From Corallococcus macrosporus (GTDB lineage: Bacteria > Myxococcota > Myxococcia > Myxococcales > Myxococcaceae): a stretch of 64,000 bases of DNA. Below are positions 19,775 to 29,029 of the stretch, piece by piece. The stretch spans positions 558,001 to 622,000 of the forward strand of contig NZ_JAFIMU010000009.1 in assembly GCF_017302985.1 (NCBI RefSeq), given 5' to 3'. The notes beneath the pieces were generated by a model. That model searched no databases. It was not told the origin of the DNA and saw nothing but the letters and a program-made list of their open reading frames with translations. Position numbers and translations under genes: made by a program. Within the stretch, counting starts at the first letter, position 1, and every line of letters begins with the position of its first letter.

Positions 19775-21319
19775 GTGCTGGCTCTCCTGAGCGTTTCCGA
19801 CAAGCGCGGTCTGGTTCCCTTTGCCCAGGGCCTTGTGCGGCTGGGCTACCGGCTGCTCTCCACCGGCGGCACCCTGGAGGCCCTGAAGGCCGCCGGCATC
19901 CCCGCCACCCAGGTGTCCGAGCACACGCAGAGCCCCGAAATCCTCGGCGGCCGCGTGAAGACGCTCCACCCCCGCATCCACGGCGGCATCCTCGGCCGGC
20001 CCGACCTGGCCAGCGACAAGGCGGAGATGGCGGCCAACCACATCGAGCCCATCTCGCTGGTGGTGGTGAACCTCTACCCGTTCCGCCAGACGGTGGCGTC
20101 CGGCGCGGGCGAGGACGACGTCATCGAGAACATCGACATCGGCGGGCCGGCGATGGTCCGCGCGTCCGCGAAGAACTTCAAGCACGTGGCCATCGTGGTG
20201 GACCCGGACGACTACGCGCCGGTGCTCGCGGAGATTGAAGGCCAGAAGGGCGTGGGCCTGGAGACGCGGCGCCGGCTGATGCGCAAGGCGTTCGCGCACA
20301 CGGCGGCCTACGACGCGTCCATCTCCGGATGGCTCTCCGGCGAGGCGCAGGAGCCCTTCCCGCAGGAGCTGTCGCTCGCGTTCCAGAAGGTGCAGGGGCT
20401 GCGCTACGGGGAGAACCCGCACCAGCGCGGCGCCTTCTACAAGGAATACGCCGCGCCGAAGGAGCCGTCCGTCGCCTTCGCCAAGGTGCTCCAGGGCAAG
20501 GAGCTCTCGTACAACAACATCCTGGACCTGGACGCGGCCCTGGGGCTCGTCCTCGAGTTCCCGGAGAAGCCCTGCGCGGTGGTCATCAAGCACAACACCC
20601 CGTGCGGCGTGGCGGTGGACGACGTGCTGGAGAAGGCCTACCGCACCGCGCGCGCGGTGGACGAGGTGAGCGCCTTCGGCGGCATCGTCGCCTTCAACCG
20701 CGAGGTGGACGAGGCCGTGGCGAAGGCCATGGCGGAGACGTTCCTGGAGGCGGTCATCGCGCCGTCGTACTCGGCCGCGGCGCTCCAGGTGCTGGCGGGC
20801 AAGAAGAACCTGCGCCTGCTGGAGGCGGGCCCCGCGCTGGCGTCCCCCACGGCGAAGCCCCGGCCCCAGGTGGACGCGCGCAGCGTGTCCGGGGGCATGC
20901 TGCTGATGGACCGCGACGCGGTGGAGCCGCCCCTGGAGTGGAAGGTGGTGTCCAAGCGCGCCCCCACGCCGGAGGAGGAGCGGGCCCTGCGCTTCGCCTG
21001 GAAGGTGTGCAAGCACGTGAAGAGCAACGCCATCGTCTTCGCGGCGCCGTCCCAGCTCCTGGCGCAGGGTGGCGGGCAGACGAACCGGGTGGACTCCGTG
21101 CGCATCGCGATGACGCGGGGTGGCGAGGCCCTCAAGGGCAGCGCCGTGGCCTCGGACGCCTTCTTCCCGTTCCGGGACGGCCTGGACGAGGCGGCCCGGG
21201 CAGGAGCGACGGCGGTCATCCAGCCGGGCGGTTCCGTCCGGGATCCGGAGGTCATCGCCGCGGCGGATGAACATGGGATGGCCATGGTGGTGACGGGAGT
21301 GCGACACTTCCGCCACTAA
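19775..21319 (+). CDS. purH: Bifunctional AICAR formyltransferase / IMP cyclohydrolase
   Basis: A 514-aa enzyme for the last two steps of IMP synthesis. It transfers a formyl group from 10-formyl-THF to AICAR, then closes the ring. The N-terminal MGS-like cyclohydrolase domain (about 1-190) shows [32 protein letters not shown] and VNLYPF. The C-terminal transformylase domain has the catalytic Lys-His in [10 protein letters not shown], then DxVSAFGGI and [13 protein letters not shown]. The length is normal. GTG 19775 is chosen: it has GAGG 7 nt upstream and matches the usual N-terminus; TTG 19760 is in frame but has no support. First gene of a tightly packed run. Confidence 0.96.
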   Translation: MLALLSVSDKRGLVPFAQGLVRLGYRLLSTGGTLEALKAAGIPATQVSEHTQSPEILGGRVKTLHPRIHGGILGRPDLASDKAEMAANHIEPISLVVVNLYPFRQTVASGAGEDDVIENIDIGGPAMVRASAKNFKHVAIVVDPDDYAPVLAEIEGQKGVGLETRRRLMRKAFAHTAAYDASISGWLSGEAQEPFPQELSLAFQKVQGLRYGENPHQRGAFYKEYAAPKEPSVAFAKVLQGKELSYNNILDLDAALGLVLEFPEKPCAVVIKHNTPCGVAVDDVLEKAYRTARAVDEVSAFGGIVAFNREVDEAVAKAMAETFLEAVIAPSYSAAALQVLAGKKNLRLLEAGPALASPTAKPRPQVDARSVSGGMLLMDRDAVEPPLEWKVVSKRAPTPEEERALRFAWKVCKHVKSNAIVFAAPSQLLAQGGGQTNRVDSVRIAMTRGGEALKGSAVASDAFFPFRDGLDEAARAGATAVIQPGGSVRDPEVIAAADEHGMAMVVTGVRHFRH

Positions 21320-21323
21320 CTTC

Positions 21324-24300
21324 ATGCGCATCGTCTGCCAGAAATGCGCGGCGGCCTACGCGATCGACGACCGGTTGATCACGACCAAGGGCGTCCGCGC
21401 GCAGTGTCCCCGCTGCCGTCACCTCCAGCTCGTGAAGCGGGAGGCCTCGGCTGCGTCCGTGACGGCTCCCCCTGAAGGGGCCGCGCCTCCCGCCGCCGAG
21501 CCGAAGCCGCCCGCCGCCGCACCGGCGCCTCCCGTCGCGAGGGAGCCCCGGAGCAATCCGGCCTCCGCTCCAGCGCAGGCGGCGCCCCGGAACGTGCCCG
21601 CCGCGGCGAGAGCTCCGGAGGCCGCACCGAAGCAGGCACCGGCGTCGGACCTCTTCGGGGACTTCGGTGAGATGCCGGAGCTGGGGCCGCCGGGGAGCGT
21701 GGACCCGTTCGCGGACCTGGGCCCGCCCGCGTCGCGTGCCCCCGCGAGCCTTCCCTCGGACCCGTTCGCCAACCTGGGCCCGGCCGCGCCCGCGTCCTCC
21801 GCCAGGGCGGGGGCCGCCGCGAAGCCCGGCCCGCCGGTGCCTGACGCGCCCGGCGTGGCGGCGCCGTCCTCGCCGAAGCTTCCGGACGACCCGCTGCTCG
21901 ACTTCCTCGGGCCGGCGCCCGGGGGGCTGGAGCCGGAAGGGGCCGCCCCGCCCGCGCCCGCCCGCGCCTCCTCCGCGCCCACCGGGGCCGTGTCGCTGGG
22001 CCGCATGTCCGCCCGCGCTCCGGCCCAGGCCGCCGCGCCCGCCGCGAAGCCGGAGACGAACACGAGTTGCCGCTCCTGCGGCAAGGCCCTGACGGACGCC
22101 TTCGACCAGGCCCTGGGCATCTGCGAGGACTGCAAGCAGCGGGTCCCCGCCGCCGCCCGGGAGTCCAGCGTGGTGGTGGCGCCGCAGGTGACGGCGCCTC
22201 CGCCCTCGAGCGGGGACCTGGAGCTGCCGATGATGAGCAGCCTGGACCCCGCCGCGGCCTCGTCCGGGGACGACCTGTCCGGCGGCGAGCCCCGGTCCGC
22301 GGGGGCCACGGCGCTGTCGCCGGACTCGCGCGTGAGCTCGGTGAAGCCCGCGCGCACCTCGCACATCACGGCCGCTCCGGTCCGCAGCGCCCAGCGTGGC
22401 GGGAGCGGTGGGGGCAGCCGCTCCGTGGTCGTGGGCCTGCTGGTGCTGGCGCTCCTTGGGGGCGGCGGCGCGGCGGGCTACTTCCTCGTGTACAAGCCCC
22501 AGCAGGAGCAGGCGGCCCGCGACGCGCAGCCCGCCGCTCCGGCCCCGGTGCCTCCGGAGGTGCTGGCCGCGGTGGGCCGGTGGAAGCTCCAGTTCCTGGA
22601 GCTGGAGGGCACCAGCGCGGAGCACCTGGCCGCGGGCCAGAAGCAGCTCGAGCTGGACCAGCGCGTCGCGTACACGGAAGCGGAGGAGTCCTTCCAGCAG
22701 GCGCTGCTGCTCGACCCCCGCGGCACGGACGCCATCGCCGGGTACGTGCAGGCGCTGGCGCTCGGACGCGGTCCGGGCATGGACGACAACTCCTTCCAGG
22801 AGGCGCGCGAGCTCATCCAGGCCGCGGAGGGCACCTCCGGGAAGACGCCCGCGCTGCTCGTCGCGCACGCGAACCTGTTGCTCGCGCGCTCGCGTCAGCC
22901 GGGCAACCTGGAGCAGGCGGCGCAGCTGGCCACGGCGGTGCTGGCGCAGCCGGAGGCCAGCGACGCCCACAAGGCGGAGGCGCACCTGGTGCTGGGGCGC
23001 TCGCAGGTGGCCACGTCGCGCGAGCTGGCGAACCAGGAGTTCGACGCCGCGCGGAAGCTGGCGCCGAACCTCAAGCGCGTGGACTACTACAGCGCGCTCG
23101 CCCACGAGCAGGCCGGGCAGTACGGGCTGGCGCTGAAGCAGCTCTCCCGCCGGATGCAGTTGGATCCGCAGGACTGGAACAGCCTGGAGGCCGCCGCCCG
23201 CATCTACGTGGAGGTCGGCGAGACGGACCGCGCGCGCAAGCTGTACGAGGACCGGCTGAAGGCGAAGGCCGGTGACGTGCGCGCCTCCCTGGCGCTGGCG
23301 GTGCTGCGCTACCAGGCGGAGGGTAACGCGCGCGACGCGGTGCGCGCGCTGAAGGACCTGACGAAGAGCGCGGCCCGCTACGGTCCGCGCGACGCCTCTG
23401 AAATCTGGAGCCACCTGGCCGCGGCGCAGCGCACGGCGGGCAACAACGCGGGCGCGGTGGAGGCGGCGACGGCGGCGCTGAAGGTGGTGCCGACGATGCC
23501 GGAGGCCCACCTGCAGTGGTTCCTGGTGGCGCTGGCGCAGAAGGACGTGCCCATGGCCCGCGAGCACCTGAAGGGCTTCCAGGGCCGGCTGGAGGACGCC
23601 GCGCTGGAGAAGGTGCTGGAAGGGCGGATGCACCTGCTGGAGGGCGACGCGGCCGGAGCCCAGGAGCGCTTCCAGCAGGCGGTGCGGCTGGACGACCGCC
23701 GCATGGACGCGAAGCTCCTGGAGGGCGTGGCGGCGGCGAGCGCGAAGAAGCGCGACGAGGCCTTCCGCCTGTTCTATCCGGTGCTGGAGGCGCGCGAGTG
23801 GGACCCGCTGCGGCTGGCGCCCCGCCCCGCGCTGTCGCGCTTCTGGCTGCGGCCCGGCGAGACGCTGCTGGGCGTGGAGAACGTGGTGAAGGCCCTGGGC
23901 GACCGGCCGGAGGACGTGCAGCCCCTGCTGTACGAGGCCCTGGTCCGCTTCCACCAGGGAGACCGGCAGACCGCGGACCGGCTGCTGCAATCCGTGGTGG
24001 ACGTGAACGCGAACAGCGGCGGCGCGCAGGCGTACCGGGCGCTCATCGCGCTGGACGCGAAGTCGCCGCAGGCGCGCGGGTTCGCGGAGCGCGCGGTGGG
24101 CCTGGAGCGCGGCCTGCCGGTGGCGCGCCTGTCACTGGGGCTCGCGCAGGCGGAGTCCCGGGACGTGGCGGTGGCGATGCGCACGCTGCAGTCCGCGTTG
24201 GACGTGGCGCCGAAGATGCTGTCCGCGCAGACGAAGCTGGCGGAGCTGCAGGTGGCGTCGAAGCCGCAGGAAGCGCGCGCGGTGCTGGAGAAGGTGGTGG

Positions 24301-24362
24301 GGTTGGACCCGTCCTACTTCCCGGCGAAGAAGCTGCTCTTCAAACTCGACGAGCGAGGTTGA
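21324..24362 (+). CDS. Zinc-ribbon / TM / TPR protein between purH and purD
   Basis: A 1012-aa protein. The N-terminus is an MJ0042-type zinc ribbon (C5-x2-C8 and C28-x2-C31). A Pro/Ala-rich linker of about 200 residues contains repeated FxDLGPxA / DPFANLGP motifs. A second Cys4 knuckle (CRSCGKA and CEDCKQR, about 249-272) follows, then more linker and a TM helix (about 366-390). The remaining 600 residues are tetratricopeptide-like helical repeats, predicted outside the cytoplasm. The family is typical of myxobacteria, with zinc ribbon inside and TPRs outside; its job is unknown. It starts 4 bp after purH and ends 1 bp before purD, so it is part of the same operon. Confidence 0.8.
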   Translation: MRIVCQKCAAAYAIDDRLITTKGVRAQCPRCRHLQLVKREASAASVTAPPEGAAPPAAEPKPPAAAPAPPVAREPRSNPASAPAQAAPRNVPAAARAPEAAPKQAPASDLFGDFGEMPELGPPGSVDPFADLGPPASRAPASLPSDPFANLGPAAPASSARAGAAAKPGPPVPDAPGVAAPSSPKLPDDPLLDFLGPAPGGLEPEGAAPPAPARASSAPTGAVSLGRMSARAPAQAAAPAAKPETNTSCRSCGKALTDAFDQALGICEDCKQRVPAAARESSVVVAPQVTAPPPSSGDLELPMMSSLDPAAASSGDDLSGGEPRSAGATALSPDSRVSSVKPARTSHITAAPVRSAQRGGSGGGSRSVVVGLLVLALLGGGGAAGYFLVYKPQQEQAARDAQPAAPAPVPPEVLAAVGRWKLQFLELEGTSAEHLAAGQKQLELDQRVAYTEAEESFQQALLLDPRGTDAIAGYVQALALGRGPGMDDNSFQEARELIQAAEGTSGKTPALLVAHANLLLARSRQPGNLEQAAQLATAVLAQPEASDAHKAEAHLVLGRSQVATSRELANQEFDAARKLAPNLKRVDYYSALAHEQAGQYGLALKQLSRRMQLDPQDWNSLEAAARIYVEVGETDRARKLYEDRLKAKAGDVRASLALAVLRYQAEGNARDAVRALKDLTKSAARYGPRDASEIWSHLAAAQRTAGNNAGAVEAATAALKVVPTMPEAHLQWFLVALAQKDVPMAREHLKGFQGRLEDAALEKVLEGRMHLLEGDAAGAQERFQQAVRLDDRRMDAKLLEGVAAASAKKRDEAFRLFYPVLEAREWDPLRLAPRPALSRFWLRPGETLLGVENVVKALGDRPEDVQPLLYEALVRFHQGDRQTADRLLQSVVDVNANSGGAQAYRALIALDAKSPQARGFAERAVGLERGLPVARLSLGLAQAESRDVAVAMRTLQSALDVAPKMLSAQTKLAELQVASKPQEARAVLEKVVGLDPSYFPAKKLLFKLDERG

Positions 24363-24363
24363 C

Positions 24364-25623
24364 GTGAAGGTCCTGTTGCTGGGGTCGGGCGGGCGCGAGC
24401 ACGCGCTCGCGTGGAAGCTGGCCCAGAGTCCCCGTCTCTCGCGGCTCCTGATTGGCCCGGGCAACCCGGGCACGGCGCGGTGGGGCACCAACGTGCCCCT
24501 GCAGGCGGACTCGCCGGAGGCGGTGGTGTCGCTGGCGCGCCGCGAGCGCGTGGACCTGGTGGTGGTGGGCCCGGAGGCGCCGCTCGTCGCGGGCGTCGCG
24601 GACGCGCTGGCGCAGGTGGACATCCCCTGTTTCGGCCCCGTCGCGGCGGCCGCGCGCATCGAGGGCTCCAAGGCCTTCGCCAAGGAAGTGATGGACGAGG
24701 CGGGCGTGCCCACCGCGGCCTTCCGCGTCTTCACCGACGCGGCGGAGGCGGAGAAGTACGCCGTCGCGCAGGGCCGCATCGTGGTGAAGGCGGACGGCCT
24801 GGCCGCGGGCAAGGGCGTCATCGTCGCGCCGGACGCGAACGCCGCGCGCGAAGCGGTGCGCGCCGTGGCCCAGATGGGGCAGGCGGGCCAGCGGATGGTG
24901 CTGGAGGAGCTGCTGGAGGGCGAGGAGGTCTCGCTCATGGCCCTGTGCGACGGCGAGCGCTACGTGCTGCTGCCGGTGTCCCAGGACCACAAGCGCGTGG
25001 GCGAGGGCGACACGGGCCCCAACACCGGCGGCATGGGCGCGTACTGCCCGGCGCCGTTCCTCACGCCGGAGCAGCTCACGCAGGTGGGCGAGCAGGTCAT
25101 CGCGCCGACGCTGGCCGTGCTGAAGAAGCGCGGCACACCTCTGCGAGGCGTGCTGTACGCGGGGCTGATGCTCACCGCGTCGGGCCCGAAGGTGCTGGAG
25201 TTCAACGCGCGCTTCGGGGACCCGGAGACGCAGGTCCTGATGATGCAGGTGGACGAGGACCTGCTGCCGCTGCTGGACGCGTGCGCGCGCGGTGCGCTGG
25301 AGCCCCGGCCGCTGAAGCAGTTCCCGGGCGCGTCGGTGGGCGTGGTGCTGGCGGCGGAGGGCTATCCGGAGGCGCCGAAGAAGGGCGCGCGCATCGAAGG
25401 GCTGGACGCCGTCCCGTCCAACGCGCCGGTGTTCCTGGCGGGCGTGGCCAAGCAGGACGGCGCGCTGGTGACGGCGGGCGGCCGGGTGCTGACGGTGTGC
25501 GCGCGGGGCGACAGCCTGGCCACGGCGCGCGAGCGGGCCCTGGTGGCGGCGGACGCCGTGCGCTTCGAGGGCAAGCACTTCCGCCGTGACATTGGCGCGC
25601 GGGGGCTGCGGGCGCGGCCGTGA
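24364..25623 (+). CDS. purD: Phosphoribosylamine-glycine ligase (GAR synthetase)
   Basis: A 419-aa ATP-grasp enzyme that joins phosphoribosylamine and glycine in step 2 of purine synthesis. It has the N-terminal VLLLGSGGREHALAWKL, the VVGPEAPLVAG segment, GSKAFAKEVM, the ATP-binding IVVKADGLAAGKGV, and the metal-binding VLEFNARFGDPETQ. The length matches the family. It starts at GTG 24364, one base after the TPR gene stop, and its stop overlaps the lptF start by 4 bp, which suggests translational coupling. Confidence 0.97.
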   Translation: MKVLLLGSGGREHALAWKLAQSPRLSRLLIGPGNPGTARWGTNVPLQADSPEAVVSLARRERVDLVVVGPEAPLVAGVADALAQVDIPCFGPVAAAARIEGSKAFAKEVMDEAGVPTAAFRVFTDAAEAEKYAVAQGRIVVKADGLAAGKGVIVAPDANAAREAVRAVAQMGQAGQRMVLEELLEGEEVSLMALCDGERYVLLPVSQDHKRVGEGDTGPNTGGMGAYCPAPFLTPEQLTQVGEQVIAPTLAVLKKRGTPLRGVLYAGLMLTASGPKVLEFNARFGDPETQVLMMQVDEDLLPLLDACARGALEPRPLKQFPGASVGVVLAAEGYPEAPKKGARIEGLDAVPSNAPVFLAGVAKQDGALVTAGGRVLTVCARGDSLATARERALVAADAVRFEGKHFRRDIGARGLRARP

Positions 25624-26732
25624 AGCTGCTGGCGCGCTACCTGCTCAAGGAACTGCTCGTCCCCCTGGGGGTCTGGGTGGCGTTCATGTTCCTGCTGCTG
25701 TTCGTGATGCAGTTCCTGCGCGGCACGGACGTGCTCCTGGGCTCGGCGGTGACGCTGAGCGACCTGGGGCGGCTCATCGCGTACCTGGCGCCGCACTTCC
25801 TGGTGATGGCGCTGCCCATCGCGTTCCTGCTGGCCATCCTGCTCGGGCTGGGGCGGCTGGGCGAGGACCGGGAGCTCACGTCGCTGCAGGCCCTGGGCAT
25901 CAGCCCGCTCCAGTTGCTGGCGGCGCCGCTGGGCGTGGGCGTCGCGCTGAGCGCGTTCATGGTGCTGCTTACGTCCACGGTGGAGCCGTGGGGCCTCACG
26001 GGCGTGAAGGAGCTGGTGGGCGAGGTCATCCAGAAGAACGTCGCGGGCGACGTGAAGTCCGGCGTCTTCTATGAGGACCTGAGCGACCTCACGCTGTACG
26101 CGCAGAAGGTGGCGCCCAAGGGCGGCGGGTGGACGAACGTGCTCCTGCACGACGACCGCGACCCCAGCTCGCCGCTGCTGGTGCTGGCGCACAAGGGCAG
26201 CGTGGGCACGTCCGAGCGGGGCGAGGCGCTGCGCATCGAGCTGAAGGAGGGCGAGGTGCACCGCGCCAACCGCTCCTCGGTGGACGCCAGCGTCGTCGCC
26301 TTCGACAAGGCGGAGATCAACGTGGGGCTGGGCGGGTCGCTGTCGCGGCGCAACCGGTTCCGCTCGCCGAAGGAGGAGCTGACGCCGGTGGAGTTGATTG
26401 ACGCGGCGAAGGACGCGGAGGAGCGGCGGGAGGATCCGCGCCCCTTCCTGATGGCGCTGCACAGCCGGCTGGGCAACGCGGTGGCGCCGGTGGCGTTCGC
26501 GCTGCTGGGCACGCCGCTGGCCATTGGACGCAGGCAGGCGGGCCGCGCGTGGGGCTACCTGCTGACGCTGGGTGGCTACGTCCTCTACTACCTCCTGAGC
26601 CGCGCCTTCGAGCAGATGGGCCAGAAGGGGCAGATGCCGGTGCTGCTCGCCGGGCAGCTGGCGAACGTGCTCTTCATGGCGGTGGGGGCGTTCGCGCTGT
26701 ACCGGGTGACGCGCTCGGGGACGGTGCGATGA
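25620..26732 (+). CDS. lptF: LPS export ABC transporter permease LptF
   Basis: A 370-aa YjgP/YjgQ-family inner-membrane protein. Together with LptG and the ATPase LptB (not in this window) it extracts LPS from the inner membrane. It has three N-terminal TM helices (about 12-120), a beta-jellyroll periplasmic domain (about 130-270) and three C-terminal helices. The motif LGRLGEDRELTSLQALGISP after the second helix is the coupling-helix region typical of this family. GTG 25620 overlaps the purD stop; its own stop overlaps lptG as ATGA. Confidence 0.92.
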   Translation: MKLLARYLLKELLVPLGVWVAFMFLLLFVMQFLRGTDVLLGSAVTLSDLGRLIAYLAPHFLVMALPIAFLLAILLGLGRLGEDRELTSLQALGISPLQLLAAPLGVGVALSAFMVLLTSTVEPWGLTGVKELVGEVIQKNVAGDVKSGVFYEDLSDLTLYAQKVAPKGGGWTNVLLHDDRDPSSPLLVLAHKGSVGTSERGEALRIELKEGEVHRANRSSVDASVVAFDKAEINVGLGGSLSRRNRFRSPKEELTPVELIDAAKDAEERREDPRPFLMALHSRLGNAVAPVAFALLGTPLAIGRRQAGRAWGYLLTLGGYVLYYLLSRAFEQMGQKGQMPVLLAGQLANVLFMAVGAFALYRVTRSGTVR

Positions 26733-27847
26733 AGGGCACCCTCTTCGGGTACGTGGTGCGCGCGTACGTGCGCTACACGCTGGGCATCCTGGCGGGCGTG
26801 GTGGCGGTGTTCCTGGTGGTGGACTTCGTGGACCGCGCGAAGGCCTACGGGGGCGAGGGCTGGGTGCTCGATGTGCTCAAGCTCTACGGCTACAAGGCGC
26901 TGGTGACGGTGCAGCAGCTGGGGCCGGCGGCGCTGCTGTTGGCGGCGGGCACGACGGTGTCCGCGCTGCGCAAGAAGGGCGAGGTGACGGCGCTGCGGGC
27001 GCTCACCTTCGGGCCGGCGGCGCTGTACCTGCCGGTGGGCCTGTGCGCGCTGGTGGCGTGCGTGGGGCTGGTGGCCTTCGACGAGACGGTGGCAGCGAGG
27101 GCAGGGCGGCGCGTGGATGAAATCACCACGCAGCGCTTCAACCGCTGGGGCGACTGGCGGATGTATTACACGCCGAAGCAGTGGTTCCGGAGGGGCGACG
27201 CCATCTTCTTCCTGCGAGGCGGCAACGCGCAGGAGGGCTTCGAGAACGTCTCCATCTTCACGCTGACGCCGGAGTTCAAGCTGCGCCGCCGCGTGGACGC
27301 GGGGCGGATGCGCTCGCTGGAGGGCACGCGCTGGGAGCTGACGGACGTGGTGGAGCGCACGTTCACGGAGGACGGGCGCACGTCGGTGACGCAGCGGCCC
27401 ACCGCGGAGTACGAGCTGGGCGTGGGCGCGACGACGTTCCGCATCCGTCCGGGCCGTCCGGAGCAGATGCGCCTGGGAGAGCTGGGCGAGCAGATCGTCG
27501 CGAGAGAAGAAGTGGGCCTGGCGACGAAGGCCTTCCAGCTCGCGTGGCACAACCGCTTCGCGTACCCGCTGGCGGGACTGCCGGCGGCGCTGCTCGCGGT
27601 GGGCCTGGCGCTGCGCACGAACCGCAGGGGACACCTGACGGCGGCGGTGGTGGAGGGGCTGCTCATCGCCGTGGCGATGTGGGGCCTGATGGTGGTGTCC
27701 CGAACGCTGGTGCTCACCGAGCGCCTGGCACCCGCCGTGGCGGCCTGGATGCCCACGACGCTGCTGACCCTGGTGGCGGCGGCCCTCTGGCTGCGCCGCG
27801 AGGGCCTATTGCACCTGCCGCGCCGAAGCGTCACGCGCCAGGCATAG
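26729..27847 (+). CDS. lptG: LPS export ABC transporter permease LptG
   Basis: A 372-aa partner of LptF with the same plan: N-terminal TM helices, the conserved LRKKGEVTALRALTFGP coupling segment after the second helix, a periplasmic domain (about 130-265) and C-terminal helices (FAYPLAGLPAALLAVGLAL and two more). ATG 26729 overlaps the lptF stop (ATGA), so the two are translationally coupled and probably made in equal amounts. It ends 6 bp from the converging ackA gene with no room for a terminator. Confidence 0.92.
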   Translation: MKGTLFGYVVRAYVRYTLGILAGVVAVFLVVDFVDRAKAYGGEGWVLDVLKLYGYKALVTVQQLGPAALLLAAGTTVSALRKKGEVTALRALTFGPAALYLPVGLCALVACVGLVAFDETVAARAGRRVDEITTQRFNRWGDWRMYYTPKQWFRRGDAIFFLRGGNAQEGFENVSIFTLTPEFKLRRRVDAGRMRSLEGTRWELTDVVERTFTEDGRTSVTQRPTAEYELGVGATTFRIRPGRPEQMRLGELGEQIVAREEVGLATKAFQLAWHNRFAYPLAGLPAALLAVGLALRTNRRGHLTAAVVEGLLIAVAMWGLMVVSRTLVLTERLAPAVAAWMPTTLLTLVAAALWLRREGLLHLPRRSVTRQA

Positions 27848-27853
27848 GGGCCT

Positions 27854-29029
27854 TCACCCGCGAAGCAGCCGGCGCGTGTGGCGGGCGAGCTGAAGTTCCT
27901 CATCGCTCGGCAGCACGCGCACCGGACACGATGACGCATCGGTCGTGATGACGTCCGTGCCGGACTCGTTCAGCCGGGTATCCAGCCGGATGCCCAGGTG
28001 GCCCAACGTCGCGCAGACGCCCCGGCGCACGCGCGCGCTGTTCTCCCCGATGCCGCCCGTGAACACGAGCAGGTCCAGTCCGCCGAGCACCGCCGCGTAG
28101 GCCCCCACCGTCTTCGCGATGCCGCGCGTGAAGACGTCCACCGCCAGCGCCGCCGCCGCGCTGCCCGCCTCCTCGTCGCGCGTGAGGACCTGCATGTCGC
28201 TGGTCCCCTCCGACAGGCCCCGGAGCCCGGAGTCCTTGTTCACCAGCGTCTCCAGCGCATCCGCGTCCAGCCCCCCCATGCGCATCAGGAACAGCAACAC
28301 GCCTGGGTCCAGGTCGCCGGTGCGGGTGCCGCTGGGAATGCCCCCCGTGGGCGTGAAGCCCATGGATGTATCGACCGAGCGCCCGTGTTCGAGCGCCACG
28401 AGGCTCGCGCCATTGCCCAGGTGCGCCACCACGGTGCGGGCGGGCACCTGGGGCGCGAGCCTCGCGACGATGGACTCATACGACAAGCCATGAAAGCCAT
28501 ACCGCTGCACGCCCTGGTCCCTCACGGAGCGGGGCAGGGCGAACGTCGAAGCCACCTCGGGCAGCGTCGCGTGGAAGGCCGTGTCGAAGCAGACGAACTG
28601 CGGCACGCCCGGGCACTGCCGCTCCGCGGCCTGGATGAGCCGGAGCGCGGCGGGAATGTGCAGCGGCGCGAAGTGCGTCGCTGCCTCCAGCGTCTTCATC
28701 ACCTCCGGCGTCAACGCCTGGTGCTGGCGCAGGTGGGGGCCGCCATGCACCACCCGGTGCCCGATGGCCCGGGGCTGCTCCGCGCCCAGCTCCTTCAGGT
28801 GACGCACGGCCTCGCGGAGGGCGTCCTCCTGCGATGGATGCCGCACGTCCACCGCGCGCAGTTGCTTGCCAGCGTCGTCCTTTACGACGAGCCGGCCCTG
28901 CTCCGCGCCGATGTGGCTCGCGCTGCCCTTGAACCGCACCGCCTCCTGTCCGTCCTGCTCGACGTAGAGGCCGAACTTCAGCGACGAGGAGCCGCTGTTG
29001 ATGACCAGCACCGCGCTCGAATCGCTCAT
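27854..29029 (-). CDS. ackA: Acetate kinase
   Basis: A 391-aa ASKHA-family kinase that converts acetyl phosphate and ADP to acetate and ATP. Motifs include [14 protein letters not shown] at the N-terminus, [58 protein letters not shown], and [13 protein letters not shown] near the C-terminus, so it looks complete. The start is ATG 29029, which overlaps the xfp stop as ATGA, giving translational coupling; an in-frame start at 29041 is less likely. It acts directly on the acetyl phosphate made by Xfp. Confidence 0.95.
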   Translation of the reverse strand: MSDSSAVLVINSGSSSLKFGLYVEQDGQEAVRFKGSASHIGAEQGRLVVKDDAGKQLRAVDVRHPSQEDALREAVRHLKELGAEQPRAIGHRVVHGGPHLRQHQALTPEVMKTLEAATHFAPLHIPAALRLIQAAERQCPGVPQFVCFDTAFHATLPEVASTFALPRSVRDQGVQRYGFHGLSYESIVARLAPQVPARTVVAHLGNGASLVALEHGRSVDTSMGFTPTGGIPSGTRTGDLDPGVLLFLMRMGGLDADALETLVNKDSGLRGLSEGTSDMQVLTRDEEAGSAAAALAVDVFTRGIAKTVGAYAAVLGGLDLLVFTGGIGENSARVRRGVCATLGHLGIRLDTRLNESGTDVITTDASSCPVRVLPSDEELQLARHTRRLLRG

